From: Oidiodendron maius Zn | Lineage: Eukaryota; Ascomycota; Leotiomycetes; Myxotrichaceae | Direction of reading: 5' to 3' | NCBI GenBank assembly: GCA_000827325.1 | Contig: KN832886.1 | Span: forward strand, 466,925-530,924 | DNA length: 64,000 nt | Shown: piece after piece, positions 21,208 to 32,368 of the stretch | How positions within the stretch are numbered: position 1 is the first letter of the stretch | How the letters are laid out: each line of letters starts with the position of its first letter | Notes under the pieces: generated by a model | Told to the model about the DNA's origin: nothing | The model's input: the letters and a program-made list of their open reading frames with translations, nothing else | Databases searched by the model: none | Made by a program: the position numbers and the translations under genes

Positions 21208-22470
21208 TCATGGGAATTGAATTTCTCGCGGATCAGTGGCGAAGGAAGCCTCCCTCGAATTTTTCGTCCACCAAAGATACAGCGGAGTAACCCACTCCAT
21301 AATCTTCGTGGCCAAGAATCCGGTGTCCTTATTGGTATCCCATCCAAAGGATGCATCTTTGTAGGCATCATTAATTGTCTTCCGCCTGATCTTTTCATAG
21401 AAAAGGAGTGCTGCCTTTGGACTCGCCAACCCAAAGTGTGAAAGGACACACGAGAAGATCAAGGCATCTTCAAGAGCATACCCTATACTCTCCCCTTTAG
21501 GAGGCATCTAAAGGGTTAGCAATGTCAGGTGGTGTGGAGATTGTCTTACAGCATGTGCAGAATCGCCCAGGAGGATGACACGATCTGTAGACCATTTCCC
21601 GTCTGGAGGTAAGACATAGACTGGGAATAAGAACCATTCGTCTGCATTTTGGACTAAGTGAGTCATATGTGGCAATACTGACTTCTCGAATCTGCTGCGG
21701 ATATTCTCCTTAATAGCCTCCTGATCTTTCCCCATGGCTCTCCAGCCTTCTTTCGAGATTTCCTCCTTTGACTCCATCATTGCAGCAATATAGACTCGCT
21801 GCCTTGTATCATCACAATAGGTCGTTAGGAGAGCTCCAGAGCTAGACATTGTCAAAGCCGTGTCATTGAAGAACTTTTTTTCTTCTGACTTGGCAAACCC
21901 ATAAGCTGAGGAAACTCCAGAGTATTTGGGAACGCGAGCTGGCTCGATTTGCGTCCTGGTGGCTGAATGAATACCGTCGCAGCCTAAGACTAGATCGCCA
22001 GTTGCATCCGTGCCGTCTCCGAATTTTACCATCACAGACTGGGTGGTTTCGTGGAGAGCTGTGAGTTTCTTGTCATATTCGATCTGAATACCCATTTTCA
22101 GCGCAACATGGATCATCGCTTTCATGAGCTCTGATCTCATCACCCTCCGCCCGCGATATCCTCCAAACCCATTCCCGTCTCCATTATAGTCGATGGTGCC
22201 AAGGCTGGCACCAGTGTGCAACGAAAATACCTGAATCGACTTGATTTCGCATCCAACTTTCCTCGTTTTGAGGACATCCAGGATACCAAGGAAATCAAGG
22301 CATCGTAGTGCATTTGGGGTAAGGTTTACAGCACCGCCGATATCGCCGGGTTGATTTCGAAGTTCGAAGACTGTAATATCCAGCTGAGTGGAGAAAGCTT
22401 TGGAGAGGGCGATGGCAGATGCAATGCCAGCTGCCCCGCCGCCAATAATGAGGATTTTGAATGGGGCCAT
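21208..22470 (-). CDS. FAD-dependent aromatic monooxygenase (salicylate hydroxylase-like)
   Basis: Group A flavoprotein hydroxylase of 406 aa using FAD and NAD(P)H. Exons 21550-22470 and 21208-21507; the 42-nt intron (GTAAGA...CTTTAG) restores the FAD-binding motif GDSAHAMPPKGES across the junction. Seen: the N-terminal dinucleotide-binding motif GGGAAG (residues 10-15), a mid-domain DG motif (GCDGIHSATR, 163-172) and the GD motif (302-307). The substrate is unknown; relatives act on salicylate or polyketide phenols. No targeting sequence is seen. The product ends DPREIQFP. The gene stands alone, with no obvious cluster partner. Confidence 0.9.
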
Positions 22471-24364
22471 ATTTGAAGATTGCAGGTCTGGTGGGTGACG
22501 GCAAGTGGTTTAAGTAAGAATCGGACGTTTTGACCCGAAGGCAATCGCTAAGGGAGGAGCCAAGATATGTCCCGCGCAGCCAAGACTTCAGCCGAAAGGT
22601 TGCAGTTGAAAATGCCTGGGGTTACACGTCATCTCTGTCCTGCAAATCAACCCTTCAGTCTGTTGCCTCAGAGGTAACCGAAAACCCGCAGTAATTTAAT
22701 TAAGACTTAAAAATTCAGTTGAAGTTTAAATTAGTAGTTTATGTACTTTGTATACCCGCCCTCATGTGGTATGTACCAACCCCGGCCGAGTGCATAACGC
22801 CAGGTACAAACCTTACCACCCAAGTCAGGGAGTGCCGCTCTAAGAGATTGCGCTAGAGAGACTATTTCTATCTTTTGTGGCGGATTTCTCGCTCTCTTAA
22901 CCTCTGTCCAGGCAAATTACAGAACTTTTATGCTGGCACAGGCGATAGCTTTTAGCAAAATGGCCGTCTTTCAAACTACTAGCGCAGGAAGTAGGGCGTA
23001 TAGTTACAGAACGATGGGAGCCCATGGCACTGTAGTGGCATACAGCATTGATCTCAATCAAGCAAGACACCAAGACACTTATAACCATCTCCATGAAGAT
23101 ATGGTCTGCAGCTCCGGCTCTGGCACATCTGAATTCTCACTAACATCGCCTCTAAAGAGCGCGAGGGCCATAAGAAGTGCGAGGCGAGCCAGGAGAACCG
23201 CCTGTGGGAATTGAATAGCTGGGTATGGTGGGGCAGCGACGGCAGATGCTAATACCAGTACACCAGGAAAGGGTATCCAGACAGCAAGACTGTGGACGTA
23301 AGTTCTGTAGTTTGTCCAGAATAATCACCTCGCTTTGCCTCGCGGTCGCCCCTCCTCACCCGCCCTTCACGCGCAGTCTCCACCACCTCACCTTCGCTCG
23401 CCACCCACTAGTAGCTCGGAAATTCTTAGTCACCCTCTGCGTGGGGTCCCATCCCGGAGCACTATTGAGAATGTCAAGTCCTGGCGAGCAGGATCATATG
23501 GAGTCAGGACGGGTCCCCAGTGATCAGAATGGGCTCCCTATTATTAGAATAGCTCAACGCCCTACCTCCCCTATGTTTAACTAAGACGGGAGTTTGGTCT
23601 CTTATATGCGTGTTTTATTTAGCCATTATAGTCCTTTAGCTCTTAAACCCCTTTCTTCATCCCTTTATTTTTTTTACTTTTCATCTACTTCTCAAACTTC
23701 ACACTCTTGATCATTTTATTCATTTAGAATATAGTTGGTGCAGGTACAATGACTCTGTTTGGGGATGATTGGCTTTATAAGCATGGGACATCCCAATAGT
23801 TGGCCGGTGTAAGCCAGCCGACAATTAGATTCTCGACAAACCTGTTGGATATTTGTTGCACATCGCAGATACTGTTCAGCCCTATTCCTCTACTCAGAAT
23901 GACACACAACCTGGGCTGGGCTTACTGTCGAGTGTTGTCGCCGCTCAATCTACCATCCCACTCCTTCTCGTAGGCTTCAAATTTTCAAACCTGTCATTGC
24001 TGCGGTATAGTCTCCAGAATCCTACCCAGCATGCACTGGACCCTACCTGACATGAAAACAGGATACGACGCGACAAATTACACGCTGACGTGCACACCAA
24101 CTGTCGATACGGTAGGTCGAATACTCTCATTCTCTGCTCAACCCCGTGACCTCCAGGGACCTCTTCTCCATATCTCCAAGAGCAACATCAACGTAAATTT
24201 TGACTGCTTGTTTTGAACGAACTTCTTATTAACTTCTTATTGTCTATATTCCAGTAATATATAATAAAGTTTATATTAATTAAAGTGCAATGTATTATTA
24301 TAGACAAGTCTTTTGATTTTTACAATACAATCTAGGTTCGAGGTTCTCTGTTAAGTCAAAAATA
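22471..24364. other. Intergenic, 1.9 kb
   Basis: Several short frames overlap on both strands (22897-23584), but none shows a motif or a coherent splice model. I see no gene. Confidence 0.4.
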
Positions 24365-25459
24365 TCAATTTTGACAAATAGTACTCTCCAACTCTCTTAA
24401 TATCTCCTTCTTAATATCCTCATCCGCCCAGCTCATCTCAACTGCATTCTGCACCAACTTGGCCATGTCCCGTTTTGTAAATTGGCAATACTCATGTACC
24501 TTCATCATATTCCCGTCAATCCAGACATTATGCATGTACGTAGGATCATCACTATTGATACAGAACTTGACACCTTCATCCCATAATCTCCGGATCTTGG
24601 GAAACAACACTTCAGTTGCCTGTCGCCGATGATACGCATGTGGGCAGAGCGTCAGCCCGATTCCCCGGCTCTTCAGCCCCTGAATGAGGTCCATACGATC
24701 AAGAGCATTGAGACCATGGTCAATCCGATCGGTTCCTGTGCCCGCACATATGTCAAAGATCGCCTCGTGCATGTGTTCCGCGGCATCTTTCTGGTCGACG
24801 TCGCAGTGCATCGTGAGGTGGAGACCGTCCTCCTTAGAGAGTAGAAAGGCTTCCTCGAACAGTCCCGGGGGTCGATTATACTCATTGCTGGCCAGTCCAA
24901 CCGCATGGAAAAGCCCCTTGCCCCGTCCGTCCTTCGTCCTGGCCCACGGCAGCGCCGCACGATAGGCTTTGAGACCGTCCTCTAAAGGCTCGTCGCGGAG
25001 AAAGCAGAAGATCCAGTTACTCGGGACCCCGAATCTCTCGGCGCCGTCTCGTTGGGCACGTAGATATCCATTGAGGACCGTTTCAGCCGGCACACCGCGT
25101 CTGGTATGAGCCTGTGTGTCGAAGAAAGGTTCCACGTAGCGGACGTTCATCTCGCGTGCCTTTTCAAGGTATGCCATTGCCAGCTCGTAAAAGTCGTCTT
25201 CGGTGCAGAGGACTTGACACCCGGCAAAGTATGCTTCCAGGAATGTCGGGGCGCCATTGTCTCCATTGACCTCGCGACGATGGTTATAGGTCACATTGTA
25301 TGAATCCACCAGCTCCTCGTACGTAGCGTATGGCAAGGGAATATTATTACGATGCGCGAGCTTCCATCGCAAAGCCGGTGTGAGTGTTCCTTCGATGTGG
25401 ATGTGCAGCTCGACTTTGGGGAGAGAGGCGATGAAGGGGGAGATTTCGAGACCGTTCAT
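24365..25459 (-). CDS. Adenosine/adenine deaminase family protein, atypical catalytic motif
   Basis: Metal-dependent hydrolase of 364 aa, intronless. Seen: the metal-binding opening VELHIHIEG (His19 and His21), AVGLASNE (usual substrate loop, about 187-193), His218 in MHCDVDQ, RIDHG with His248, and the terminal NSDDP (302-306). In typical adenosine deaminases the His218 segment reads HAGE, where the Glu is the proton donor; here it is HCDV, so that Glu is absent. Other fungal members of this sub-family may share it. The exact substrate (adenosine, adenine or another amine) cannot be decided. It diverges from a permease gene at 25720. Confidence 0.82.
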   Translation of the reverse strand: MNGLEISPFIASLPKVELHIHIEGTLTPALRWKLAHRNNIPLPYATYEELVDSYNVTYNHRREVNGDNGAPTFLEAYFAGCQVLCTEDDFYELAMAYLEKAREMNVRYVEPFFDTQAHTRRGVPAETVLNGYLRAQRDGAERFGVPSNWIFCFLRDEPLEDGLKAYRAALPWARTKDGRGKGLFHAVGLASNEYNRPPGLFEEAFLLSKEDGLHLTMHCDVDQKDAAEHMHEAIFDICAGTGTDRIDHGLNALDRMDLIQGLKSRGIGLTLCPHAYHRRQATEVLFPKIRRLWDEGVKFCINSDDPTYMHNVWIDGNMMKVHEYCQFTKRDMAKLVQNAVEMSWADEDIKKEILRELESTICQN

Positions 25460-25719
25460 GATGGGGGATATAAATTAATGGAAGTTTCGAAAATCACGAC
25501 AAGCTTAAAATCGAAATAAATAAAATACATTTCTTATGAAAAGACATAGTAAGCTCAATTACCTAATTAAGCTCATGTTCTTATCTCAATCTTCGGCAGA
25601 TTCCGCACAGCAGTGGGGTGGTGAAAATATTACCAGATAAGACCGTGTCTTACATATATACGCGTGAGTGTGTGTGTGTACGTCGACGACAACAACATCA
25701 ATTACACACGGGGGTTCTC
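25460..25719. promoter_or_regulatory. Shared divergent promoter
   Basis: A 260-bp spacer between the deaminase and transporter start codons. The transporter leader contains a TATATATAC stretch at about 25654. The two are probably co-regulated (inference). Confidence 0.5.
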
Positions 25720-27308
25720 ATGGCGACCTTGACCTCTTTAGATGCAACAGCCACTACGGCCTTGGAAGCCAATAATGACGGGGCAGCTATGGCGCGCCGG
25801 GTGTTGCGCAAAGTCGACTTCCGTTTGATCCCTCTGCTCTTCATCACGTACATGCTTAATTTCATGGACAAGACGATTCTGTCGAGCGCATCGGTGTTTG
25901 GTCTGAGCAGTGACACGGTATGTGTATATCTATACTGCAACATCACTTTGGATCCTGTGGACTGACAAACGTACAGCATCTTGTCGGCCAGCAATATAGC
26001 TGGGTGTCGAGCATCTTCTATTTTGGCTACTTCTTCTGGGAATATCCCACCAACATCTTGATCGCCAGGCTGCCTGTTGCCAAGTACCTAGCCATCAACA
26101 CCTTCTTCTGGGGTGCTATCGTGGCCCTCACGGCGGCATGCGTCAACTATGGCGGTCTGCTCGCTGTGCGCTTCCTGCTTGGCGTCGCGGAGGCCACCAT
26201 CACTCCAGCCTTCATGTTCATCACCACGACCTGGTATACGCGTGACGAGATTCCATTTCGCACTGGAATCTGGTTTTCAGGAAATTCTATTGGTGGCCTC
26301 GTCGCAGGTCTACTGGCATATGGCTTGGGCCACATTGAACATCCTCTCCATCCCTGGATGTGGATGTTCATCGTCCTGGGCGTCGCTACATTCCTCTGGG
26401 GATTCGTGATGCTGGCTTTCCTCCCGGATGACATCTCCAACGCTAAATTCCTGACCCCGGAGGAACGCGAATTCATGACCAACAGAGTTATTATTGCCGG
26501 TACTGGGAGCACCGAGAAGACGTCCTGGAGATGGGACCAGACCCGAGAGTGCTTGATTGATCCCAAGACGTGGTTTATCTTTGCCATAGTAATCCTCACC
26601 CAGATCCCCAACGGAGGCACCCAGAACTTTGCGAACCTGGTCATTGTATCTTTTGGTTTTACGTCTCTGCAATCCACCCTGATCAACATCCCTTCGAGCG
26701 TCATCAGCGCTACAACAATCGCGGTGACGGGTTGGCTCGCGGGACGATACCGTCAGATGGCCTGCATCCTGATCGTGTGCGTCGTCACACTGCCGGTGAT
26801 CGGAAGTGCTCTGATCTATGCACGAGCCCATGTGGCCCGCGGCGGTCAGTTGTTTGGCTACTTCCTCCTGGCAACGGGGCCCAGTGCCATGCCGTTGGCC
26901 ATGTCGCTGGTCCAAGCCAACTACAAAGGCGTCACCAAGAAGATGACCATAACTGCCATGATATTTATTGCATACTGCGCTGGAAATATTGCCGGGCCAC
27001 AGTTCTTCAAGAAGAGCGAGGCTCCAAATTACCCGACGGCGTTCCGGGCCATCTTGATATGTTATATCATTGCAGCAGCCTTGGCACTATCACTGCGGGT
27101 TTATCTTCAGCTGCTCAACAAGAAGAGGGATCGTGACGAGGGCGTGCAAGGCAGCGCCGGTATGTCTGGTGCGGTAGCAAGCGGAAAGCTTCCTGAGATG
27201 CACAGCAAGAGCGACATGGCGGAAGTGGTGAGATCTGTTGCCCTGCAGCCGGAGGATTATGACGATGTGACAGATTGGAATACTGTTGGCTTCCGGTACC
27301 GTGTTTAG
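25720..27308 (+). CDS. MFS anion:cation symporter (allantoate-permease-like)
   Basis: Twelve-helix plasma-membrane transporter of 509 aa. Exons 25720-25917 and 25977-27308; the 59-nt intron (GTATGT...TACAG) joins GLSSDT to HLVGQQYSWVSSIFYFG. This resembles the Dal5/TNA1-type family, which carries allantoate, ureidosuccinate, nicotinate and other anions. Seen: RKVDFRLIPLLFITYMLNFM before helix 1, GQQYSWVSSIFYFGYFFWEY, and family signatures around WYTRDEIPFRTGIWFSGNSI and SWRWDQTRECLIDPKTW. The start at 25720 (MATLTSLD) places the conserved first helix normally. The divergent deaminase suggests a purine or nitrogen-source role. Confidence 0.88.
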
Positions 27309-27955
27309 CTTTGCCTATACATTCCATAAATGGCAAACGTCTCAAATACCATACTTGTATGCATTTAATTTTCATACACTATACGTTTAATACTGCCTCA
27401 TGCTCATATACCATACTTCTGAAAATTATGGTATATCAGATATAAAGTTTATTCCATGTTGATCATAATAGAAGCCCTTGTTCTCACGCGCTTCTAATTC
27501 CTTTTCTATTTATATTTAGGTTACTCTGCCTCTGAAATATGGCTACACTAAGTTGCACACAAATCACCTCATATACCCTTGTCTCTAAGCATCGTAGATA
27601 TACCCCGAAGTTTTCTTACAGAGACCTTTAGATTCTCTTCTCCTACTTTCCATTGCATCTTGGCCCAAGATCCGCTGGCAAAGCAGTCGGGGCTAGAATC
27701 TGTCTTCGTTGTCTGCCCTAACCAAGATGTTGTTTGAACAACGTCATACCCTCCGCAACCGTTGTATTCTGCTCATACTAGATGGAAATCGATGCTGTGC
27801 TTATTGTACCAAGACCTCCTCTTCATATCGCAAATGTTGCCCCTCCATCATGTGTGATCGATAGGTAGCGGCTTGGTGAGTTGGTAGGAAGATGAAGTTT
27901 GTGTAGTCTCAGGGCGTTTTCTCAGTAGCTTGTCTAATTTTTGTTAGTGACTCAC
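27309..27955. other. Intergenic
   Basis: No supportable gene. The minus strand may carry the decayed 3' part of the adjacent metallo-beta-lactamase pseudogene, but I could not follow the frame. Confidence 0.35.
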
Positions 27956-28560
27956 GGATGGACCAAGTTATGAGTACATCATGTATGATCCAGCCTCGTT
28001 CTCAAGCAAGGATGTACCCCCCTCTGGCCGCACACAATTGTGTCAAGACTTTAGCATGCGTTACAGTTCCAGCAGTCGCGATTGCTTTCGCGTCAGACCA
28101 ACGGTCTTTGAGTTGTCGAATTCCAAACAAGTGATCGCCGTGGCCGTGGGTAATGTAATATAGATGTACGTCAACTTCTTAGAAGGGGCAATTTCCTCCA
28201 TTCATTCAATAAACTCTTTAGCTTGGTCTTCTGAAATATGCGTATTCACATATACCGCTGCCAAGTCGCCGTGAATCAGCGCACAGTATATGGGCGACCA
28301 TCTACCAAAATCTCCAAGAGTTGCCAATATAGCGGAAATTCCTGTGTGCCGCCAATGCGTTCTAATTAACTCTCGTAGATGTCGTGGACAGGGCGATGTT
28401 ATACCGCTCCTTCAATCCTTAATAATACATTTGCTAACAAGAGTAACGTGCGTCCCTGAGTCGCGAGAAACCCCAGGTGCCGAGAACTCAACAGCATCTT
28501 GCCCTAGAACAATGCCATTTTTCAGCTGAGAGCGAGGATATTCTCGGAATAACTACTGCG
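27956..28560 (-). pseudogene. Metallo-beta-lactamase-fold hydrolase, decayed
   Basis: On the minus strand, frames read LKNGIVLGQDAVEFSAPGVS near 28530-28460, AVYVNTHISEDQAKEFIE with a TGA where related proteins have Trp (FIE-stop-MEEIAPSKKLTY), and then, after a frameshift at about 28155, ITHGHGDHLFGIRQLKDRWS and DAKAIATAGTVTHAKV. HGHGDH is the metal-binding HxHxDH motif. A candidate first intron begins GTAAGC at about 28617. Stop and frameshift show the gene is broken. Its 5' part and promoter are duplicated in inverted orientation at 34905-35484. Confidence 0.75.
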
Positions 28561-29035
28561 ATCTGCAAGCTATATTTTCGTGTCAATATCAAATGGAAGT
28601 AACTCCTGCTTACCACACAATACTGCTTTCCAATATAAGTGAAGTTTTAAATCAAATCGCTCCAGCCAGCCTTAGCTGTCGAGCCGTTGACTAATGTTCT
28701 CAAAGTTCTTATATAGTATAGATTAACGTATAGAGACGCTATCCCGAGATTTCCCGCCTCATTCCTACAGTGCTCGCGCAATTACAGCCATTGTTGTCGC
28801 AACAACTGAAACCCATGGGCAGGGATTACAACCACGATGCGTCCGAAAGCAGTATAGCGACAAAGCGGGGTCATGCTTTGCTACATCAGATGAAGTGGCT
28901 TGTCTGTTCAATTAAGCGCCTCCTCTCGTGACGTTAGGCGCCTGGGTGCTCCGCTGCTCGCACTCTTGCACACAACCACTGCCTATATAAGCACCTGTCC
29001 CCCCGTACCCCCCTATGCACTCAATCGAAATCTCC
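28444..29035 (+). repeat. Left copy of a long inverted duplication
   Basis: About 590 bp that match the reverse complement of 34905-35484, with scattered substitutions and small indels. Shared landmarks, read left to right here: TAACGTGCGTC, GCGAGAAACCC, TTTTCAGCT, ATATTCTCGGAAT, AATATCAAATGG, TGCTTACCA, GCGCAATTACAG or its counterpart, GGGCAGGGAT, CATCAGATGAAGTGG and CCTATATAAGCA. The copy spans the 5' part of the lactamase relic and the promoter plus 5' leader of the HET gene at 29058, so it is a divergent-promoter cassette. Confidence 0.8.
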
Positions 29036-29057
29036 TGCAGCAGTTGTTCACGCAGAC

Positions 29058-31260
29058 ATGACATCAGATCTATATGTCTACCTCCCTCTCGACGTTGGCC
29101 AAGAAGAGATTCGCCTCTTCATTCTTTCGCCTGGACACTACGATGACCCGATCCAGGGGGTGATACGCCACACCCCCCTGCCGGAGTTGAGCTACCTTCC
29201 AGATAATCGACTGTCGCTTAAGGAGCTGCGAGCTTCTCTGGTCCCTCCGTGGAGGGCATTCGAAACAGTCGAGCACAGATACATCTTTGAAGAAGATGAA
29301 AAAGACGAGTGCTCTTGGGTCCACCCAAACCCCCTCTTCGAGCAAAAGCTCTATGCAGGATATGGAAGAGACCCAGATCCGGAGTATGAACCAAAATATG
29401 AAGCCTTGTCCTATGTTTGGGGATCTCAAGAAATCCCGGAAATACTGTCTATCCAAGATCAGTCAGGAAGCCTCCGTACACTCCCCATCACTCAGAACCT
29501 GGCTATTGCTCTTCGGCATCTTCGACACCGAGAAAATCCGCGAACGCTCTGGGTGGATGCGATTTGTATCAATCAAAGCGACATTAGCGACAAGAATTAT
29601 CAAGTTCCACGAATGAGATTCATCTACAAGTTTGCTCAAAGAACAATATTCTGGCTGGGGCCTTCCTCCGAATCTAGCTCTCATGCACTCTCTACACTAA
29701 GCCATCTTGGCAAACAAATTGAGATCACAGTCGACGACTGGCGACTGCGCTCTGCAGAGGCTACTCATCCTGATTGGTACCATAGCCGAACGACATTGCC
29801 ATATAGCCAAGAAACATGGCAGGCTCTCGACAATCTACTCAAACGACCGTGGTTCGGAAGACTCTGGGTCATACAAGAGGTAAAGCTCAGCAACCGATTT
29901 GCGCTTGTCCAGTGTGGGGCCGAAACACTCAGTTGGAGTCTGTTTCAACGTGCGCTACGGTGTCTCTTCTACAAGACAATGCCCACCGCAGAATTGACCG
30001 ACCGAATAAGTGGTACGACCCCTTTCATATACGACAGCGTGACTTTTGCTGGCATTCTTTCGCGGGCCAGGCAGAAAGGATGCTCAAACCCCTTAGATCG
30101 CGTTTACGGGGTCCTGAGTTTGACCCCTCAATGTATCGCCGACAAGCTGCACGTCGACTATTCGCTTTCCCCAGCAGATGTTTTCAAGCAGAGCTTCCTA
30201 GCAGACTTGAAACAAATCGGCCGCTTGGATTTCTTGCAGTACGTTTCATTAGAGCGTGTTACGGCGAACCTTCCGACATGGGTGCCAGACTGGGCATTTC
30301 CGCCAAAGTTTGCAAAAAGGAGATACTACAGTAGTTTCTGCAGTGGTTTCTCGGCTGCTCACGCACAAAACCACTCGTCACGTCTTCTTGACGTTGTGGG
30401 AATCAAGATCGCTACTGTGGAAACGACGAGCCCACTTTTGACAGATGATCTTGACCAAGTATCACACGTCATCCGACAATTCGACCCACCGGCCTTGGAG
30501 GGAATCAATTACATCAATGGCGATTCTTCTCTCGACTGTTTCGTCCGAACGCTCACCATGGGTCTCATCAAAGACCTTTATCCGCTTTCCGATGCCTTTG
30601 GTTCTCTAGAGCACTGGAAGAAAATACTGAAAAAATTGGCAACGAATGACACTGATTTCCAAAGCGACGGCAGTACTAGTCGACTCCGGTACATTCTTGC
30701 GGAAATACAAGGTCGCATGATGGTCACTCCCCAAGAAGGCTACTTCGGGTTGGCTTCTGATGGCGTGCAGAGAGGTAGGGTTTCACTGAACACTGTGTAA
30801 GTAATTCGGCATCTCATTGATCATAGGTGATGAAATATGCGTGGTTCTAGGTTGCCACATGCCAATTGTCCTACGACCACTTTTACCGATGGCGAACCCT
30901 ACCGGTAACGAGTATGAGGTGATAGGCGTCTGCTATGTAGATGGGGTCTCGCACGGGGAGAGCCTGCTCGGTCCTATTCCAACACCGTGGCAGCTGCGAA
31001 TCATTTTTGACGATCTCGGCATCTTCACACCGCAATTCGTGAACGCAGACTCCGGGGAGACAACATTTGAGGATCCGAGGCTAGCAACCGTCCCTAGAGA
31101 CTGGGAGGAGCTCGAAGCCATTCGATCGCCTGGAGATCCGACTTTATTCAAGAGATTCCACAACAAAATCTCCGGAGAGATAATCAATTCGGATCCTAGA
31201 ATGTCTCCGGAAGCGTTAGAGCAAAGAGGTGTTAAGCTGCAAACGTTTACCCTAGTTTAA
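29058..31260 (+). CDS. HET-domain protein (heterokaryon incompatibility type)
   Basis: 716-aa protein. Exons 29058-30774 and 30827-31260; the 52-nt intron (GTAGGG...CATAG) joins VQRG to DEICVVLGC, the conserved C-terminal block of this family. Seen: HET domain from about residue 114 with YEALSYVWGSQE, TLPITQNLAIALRHLR, LWVDAICINQSDISDKNYQV and RTIFWLG (to about 201), then RPWFGRLWVIQEV. Downstream are the expected NPLDRVYGVLSL and LPTWVPDW. HET domains trigger growth arrest or cell death when partner alleles differ. The promoter has TATATAAG at 28984. The coding frame is intact, unlike its neighbours. A decayed NLR lies 1.1 kb downstream on the same strand; such NLRs often partner HET proteins. 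Confidence 0.9.
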
Positions 31261-32368
31261 TCTTCAGAAGACTCCAATTATCAGCCTTTTTCTTCCTCGT
31301 TTTCACTGCAGATTGAGCCACACACAAGACTCCCTCTCGCTCATATCCTCGGCATCTATTCGCTCATATCCTCGGCATCTATTCCGCATAGAGAGTTTTA
31401 TCCATGGTAACTAGTCAATCCTACGAGAACCATCCAGCTAGCAAATGTCACGGTCTGGAAGCCATCCCATGTCATCTATTACACCAAGAACGCACGAATC
31501 TAGCATGTGGGTTGCTGGAGCCGCCGGGTGCTAAAAGTATCAGGGGATATTCCAAGGAACATGACTAACGTGACCGCGGTATTAAAACAGGAGACTACCT
31601 AGATAGTACACAGTACCGTACTTACCCTAGTAGAAGGTATAATTGCGGCAGACGGGACCAAAGGAAGCAAATAAGAGCAAAGTGTATTTAGAGCTAAGGG
31701 AAGCCCTTCGGTTGAAACGCCTCTTGGCATCCTCGGTGTTGGGGCGTTGTCGCCTTAGCCTGCGGTGTTGTAGCCTCAGTGCGGTGTTGCAGGACAACGG
31801 CTATGTCTTGAGATCGCGCTGCAGGCGCTCTCTTTCTCTTTTCCTCTTCTTTAGCTTAGACTTATTCGAGTAATACCATTCTTTGCTCACTTCGACTTAC
31901 GCTGGTTTCAGTTTGAAAGTTGGTGCCGAAATTGCGGCCAAGCTGGACATATTCGAGGCAGTCAACGGCATTGTTGAAGAGGCCGGCAAGGGCGAGAACG
32001 CCGATAGCGAGGCCAGCTGGTTCCATCGAAGGATGCAGAGGCAGGGGATTACGGAAGCTACTCGGGCAAACTAGCGAAAGTGGTGCTGGTGCGATGTGCG
32101 GCCCGAAGCGGGGCTATTTGACTCTAAAGTCCTCTCTGAGGGCGAAGCGCAATGGCTGTACTGGCGTCCAAGCTTGCGCATGGGGTTTGCCGCCCAGGAA
32201 TCGTTCAGCTGTGGCTGCTGCTGCTCGACAGCCATGCAACGCTGTCTTGGAATCATCCACTACGGCTATCATAGAGATGCATCTTCAATCAAGTCATTCT
32301 CAACTTACAAGTAGCTTGTTTCATCATTCTTCCTCTTTGACGCATGACTCTCCGTCCCTCTGGCTAGG
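31261..32368. other. Intergenic with a short tandem duplication
   Basis: No gene I can support. A 23-bp unit, CGCTCATATCCTCGGCATCT plus ATT, is repeated exactly twice at about 31338-31383. Frames at 31643-32310 show no known motif. Confidence 0.4.

Noticed and set aside
22897-23584. Overlapping frames on both strands
   Set aside because: No domain, no signal peptide and no coherent intron structure.
31643-32310. Frames between the HET gene and the NLR relic
   Set aside because: No recognisable motif, and the frames are short and mutually overlapping.
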